Shown: piece by piece, positions 10,707-10,801 of the stretch
Layout: each line of letters opens with the position of its first letter
Position numbering within the stretch: the first letter of the stretch is position 1
From: Rikenellaceae bacterium
Lineage (GTDB): Bacteria; Bacteroidota; Bacteroidia; Bacteroidales; Rikenellaceae
Direction: 5' to 3'
NCBI GenBank assembly: GCA_031286025.1
Contig: JAITVB010000137.1
Location: 1-10,801, forward strand
DNA length: 10,801 nucleotides
Made by a program: the position numbers and the translations under genes
The notes under the pieces: generated by a model
Databases searched by the model: none
What the model was told of the DNA's origin: nothing
The model's input: the letters and a program-made list of their open reading frames with translations, nothing else

Positions 10707-10743
10707 CAGTGTAACAATTTCAGCGAGTAGATTTGTTACTCTG
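10707..10743. repeat. Inverted repeat CAGTGTAACAA / TTGTTACTCTG
   Basis: Eleven-base arms with one mismatch (10707-10717 and 10733-10743) around a 15-base loop. The loop carries TCAGCGAG (10720-10727), which is also in the loop of the TATGATTT repeat (10428-10435). It lies far from the relaxase start and may be an operator or a relaxosome protein site. Confidence 0.45.
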
Positions 10744-10801
10744 TGTAGAGTTGGTTGCGTGATCCGTGTATGCCGACAACCTGCAATCCCGTTCCGTCGT
10801 T

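Larger units (their letters stand above)
7560..10801. mobile_element. Putative integrative mobilizable element, both ends unresolved
   Basis: A MobV relaxase gene, a hairpin-rich non-coding region upstream of it and three unrelated small cargo genes form a block unlike the metabolic chromosome genes to its left. It is somewhat lower in G+C, most clearly in the membrane-protein gene. The left limit is set only roughly, somewhere between the end of cysteate synthase and the stem-loop at 7659; the right side continues past the window. No integrase, excisionase or replication gene is visible, so an IME, a segment of a larger conjugative transposon and an integrated plasmid all remain possible. 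Confidence 0.55.
10349..10801. other. Hairpin-rich non-coding region upstream of the relaxase, candidate oriT or leader
   Basis: No convincing gene lies in these 453 bases. From 10369 to 10743 about nine inverted repeats follow one another with little space between them; the strongest are listed separately. In known Bacteroides mobilizable elements oriT lies directly upstream of the relaxase gene, so this is where nicking should occur. Read on the minus strand, the same bases form the leader of the relaxase mRNA, so a regulatory RNA role is equally possible. A minus-strand frame open from the right edge to TAA at 10736-10738 (21 codons) could be the end of an upstream gene, but is too short to call. 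Confidence 0.55.

Noticed and set aside
10736..10801. Possible C-terminal 21 codons of an upstream minus-strand gene ending at TAA (10736-10738)
   Set aside because: The reading NDGTGLQVVGIHGSRN looks protein-like, but a competing frame stays open for 48 codons and neither matches a family I know. The upstream sequence would be needed.

Overview
The window reads as a piece of a GC-rich Bacteroidales genome, most like Alistipes or a related Rikenellaceae/Odoribacter-type gut bacterium. The evidence is Bacteroidota-style promoters (TAnnTTTG -7 boxes), A-rich leaders without Shine-Dalgarno sites, secreted LacZ-type and GH106 glycosidases, a cysteate synthase of the kind linked to sulfonolipids, and a Bacteroides-type MobV relaxase. 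The genus is an inference and the order is fairly secure.

Left part (1-5878, minus strand): a two-gene glycan-degradation operon. A secreted GH2 beta-galactosidase (2594-5878) is followed after 2 bases by a secreted GH106 alpha-L-rhamnosidase (start at 2591) that runs off the left edge. Together they would trim terminal galactose and rhamnose from plant pectin or arabinogalactan-type side chains in the periplasm. No SusC/SusD pair is visible in the window.

Centre (5879-7440): a divergent intergenic region of about 200 bases carries a promoter for each side. A plus-strand gene (6078-7367) follows, a PLP-dependent cysteate synthase of the threonine-synthase fold, probably feeding sulfonolipid synthesis. 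Overlapping inverted repeats and a promoter-like sequence with no gene behind it lie just downstream.

Right part (about 7441-10801): a mobile module that looks like an integrative mobilizable element. A gene-free stretch of about 345 bases with an 83-base stem-loop leads into three leftward cargo genes: a ClbS/DfsB-type four-helix protein, a small four-helix membrane protein and a cysteine-rich DUF3795 protein. Their own promoter has a dyad at the likely start point. Behind them lies a MobV relaxase gene (9086-10348). Upstream of the relaxase, 10369-10743 is packed with about nine inverted repeats, the best candidate for an oriT and/or a structured mRNA leader. No integrase, replication gene or confirmed element end lies inside the window, so whether the element is an IME, part of a larger conjugative element or a plasmid insertion is open.

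The most unusual parts are the dense hairpin array upstream of the relaxase, the pairing of a ClbS-like protein with DUF3795 and an unknown membrane protein as mobile cargo, and the cysteate synthase next to the element's left side.
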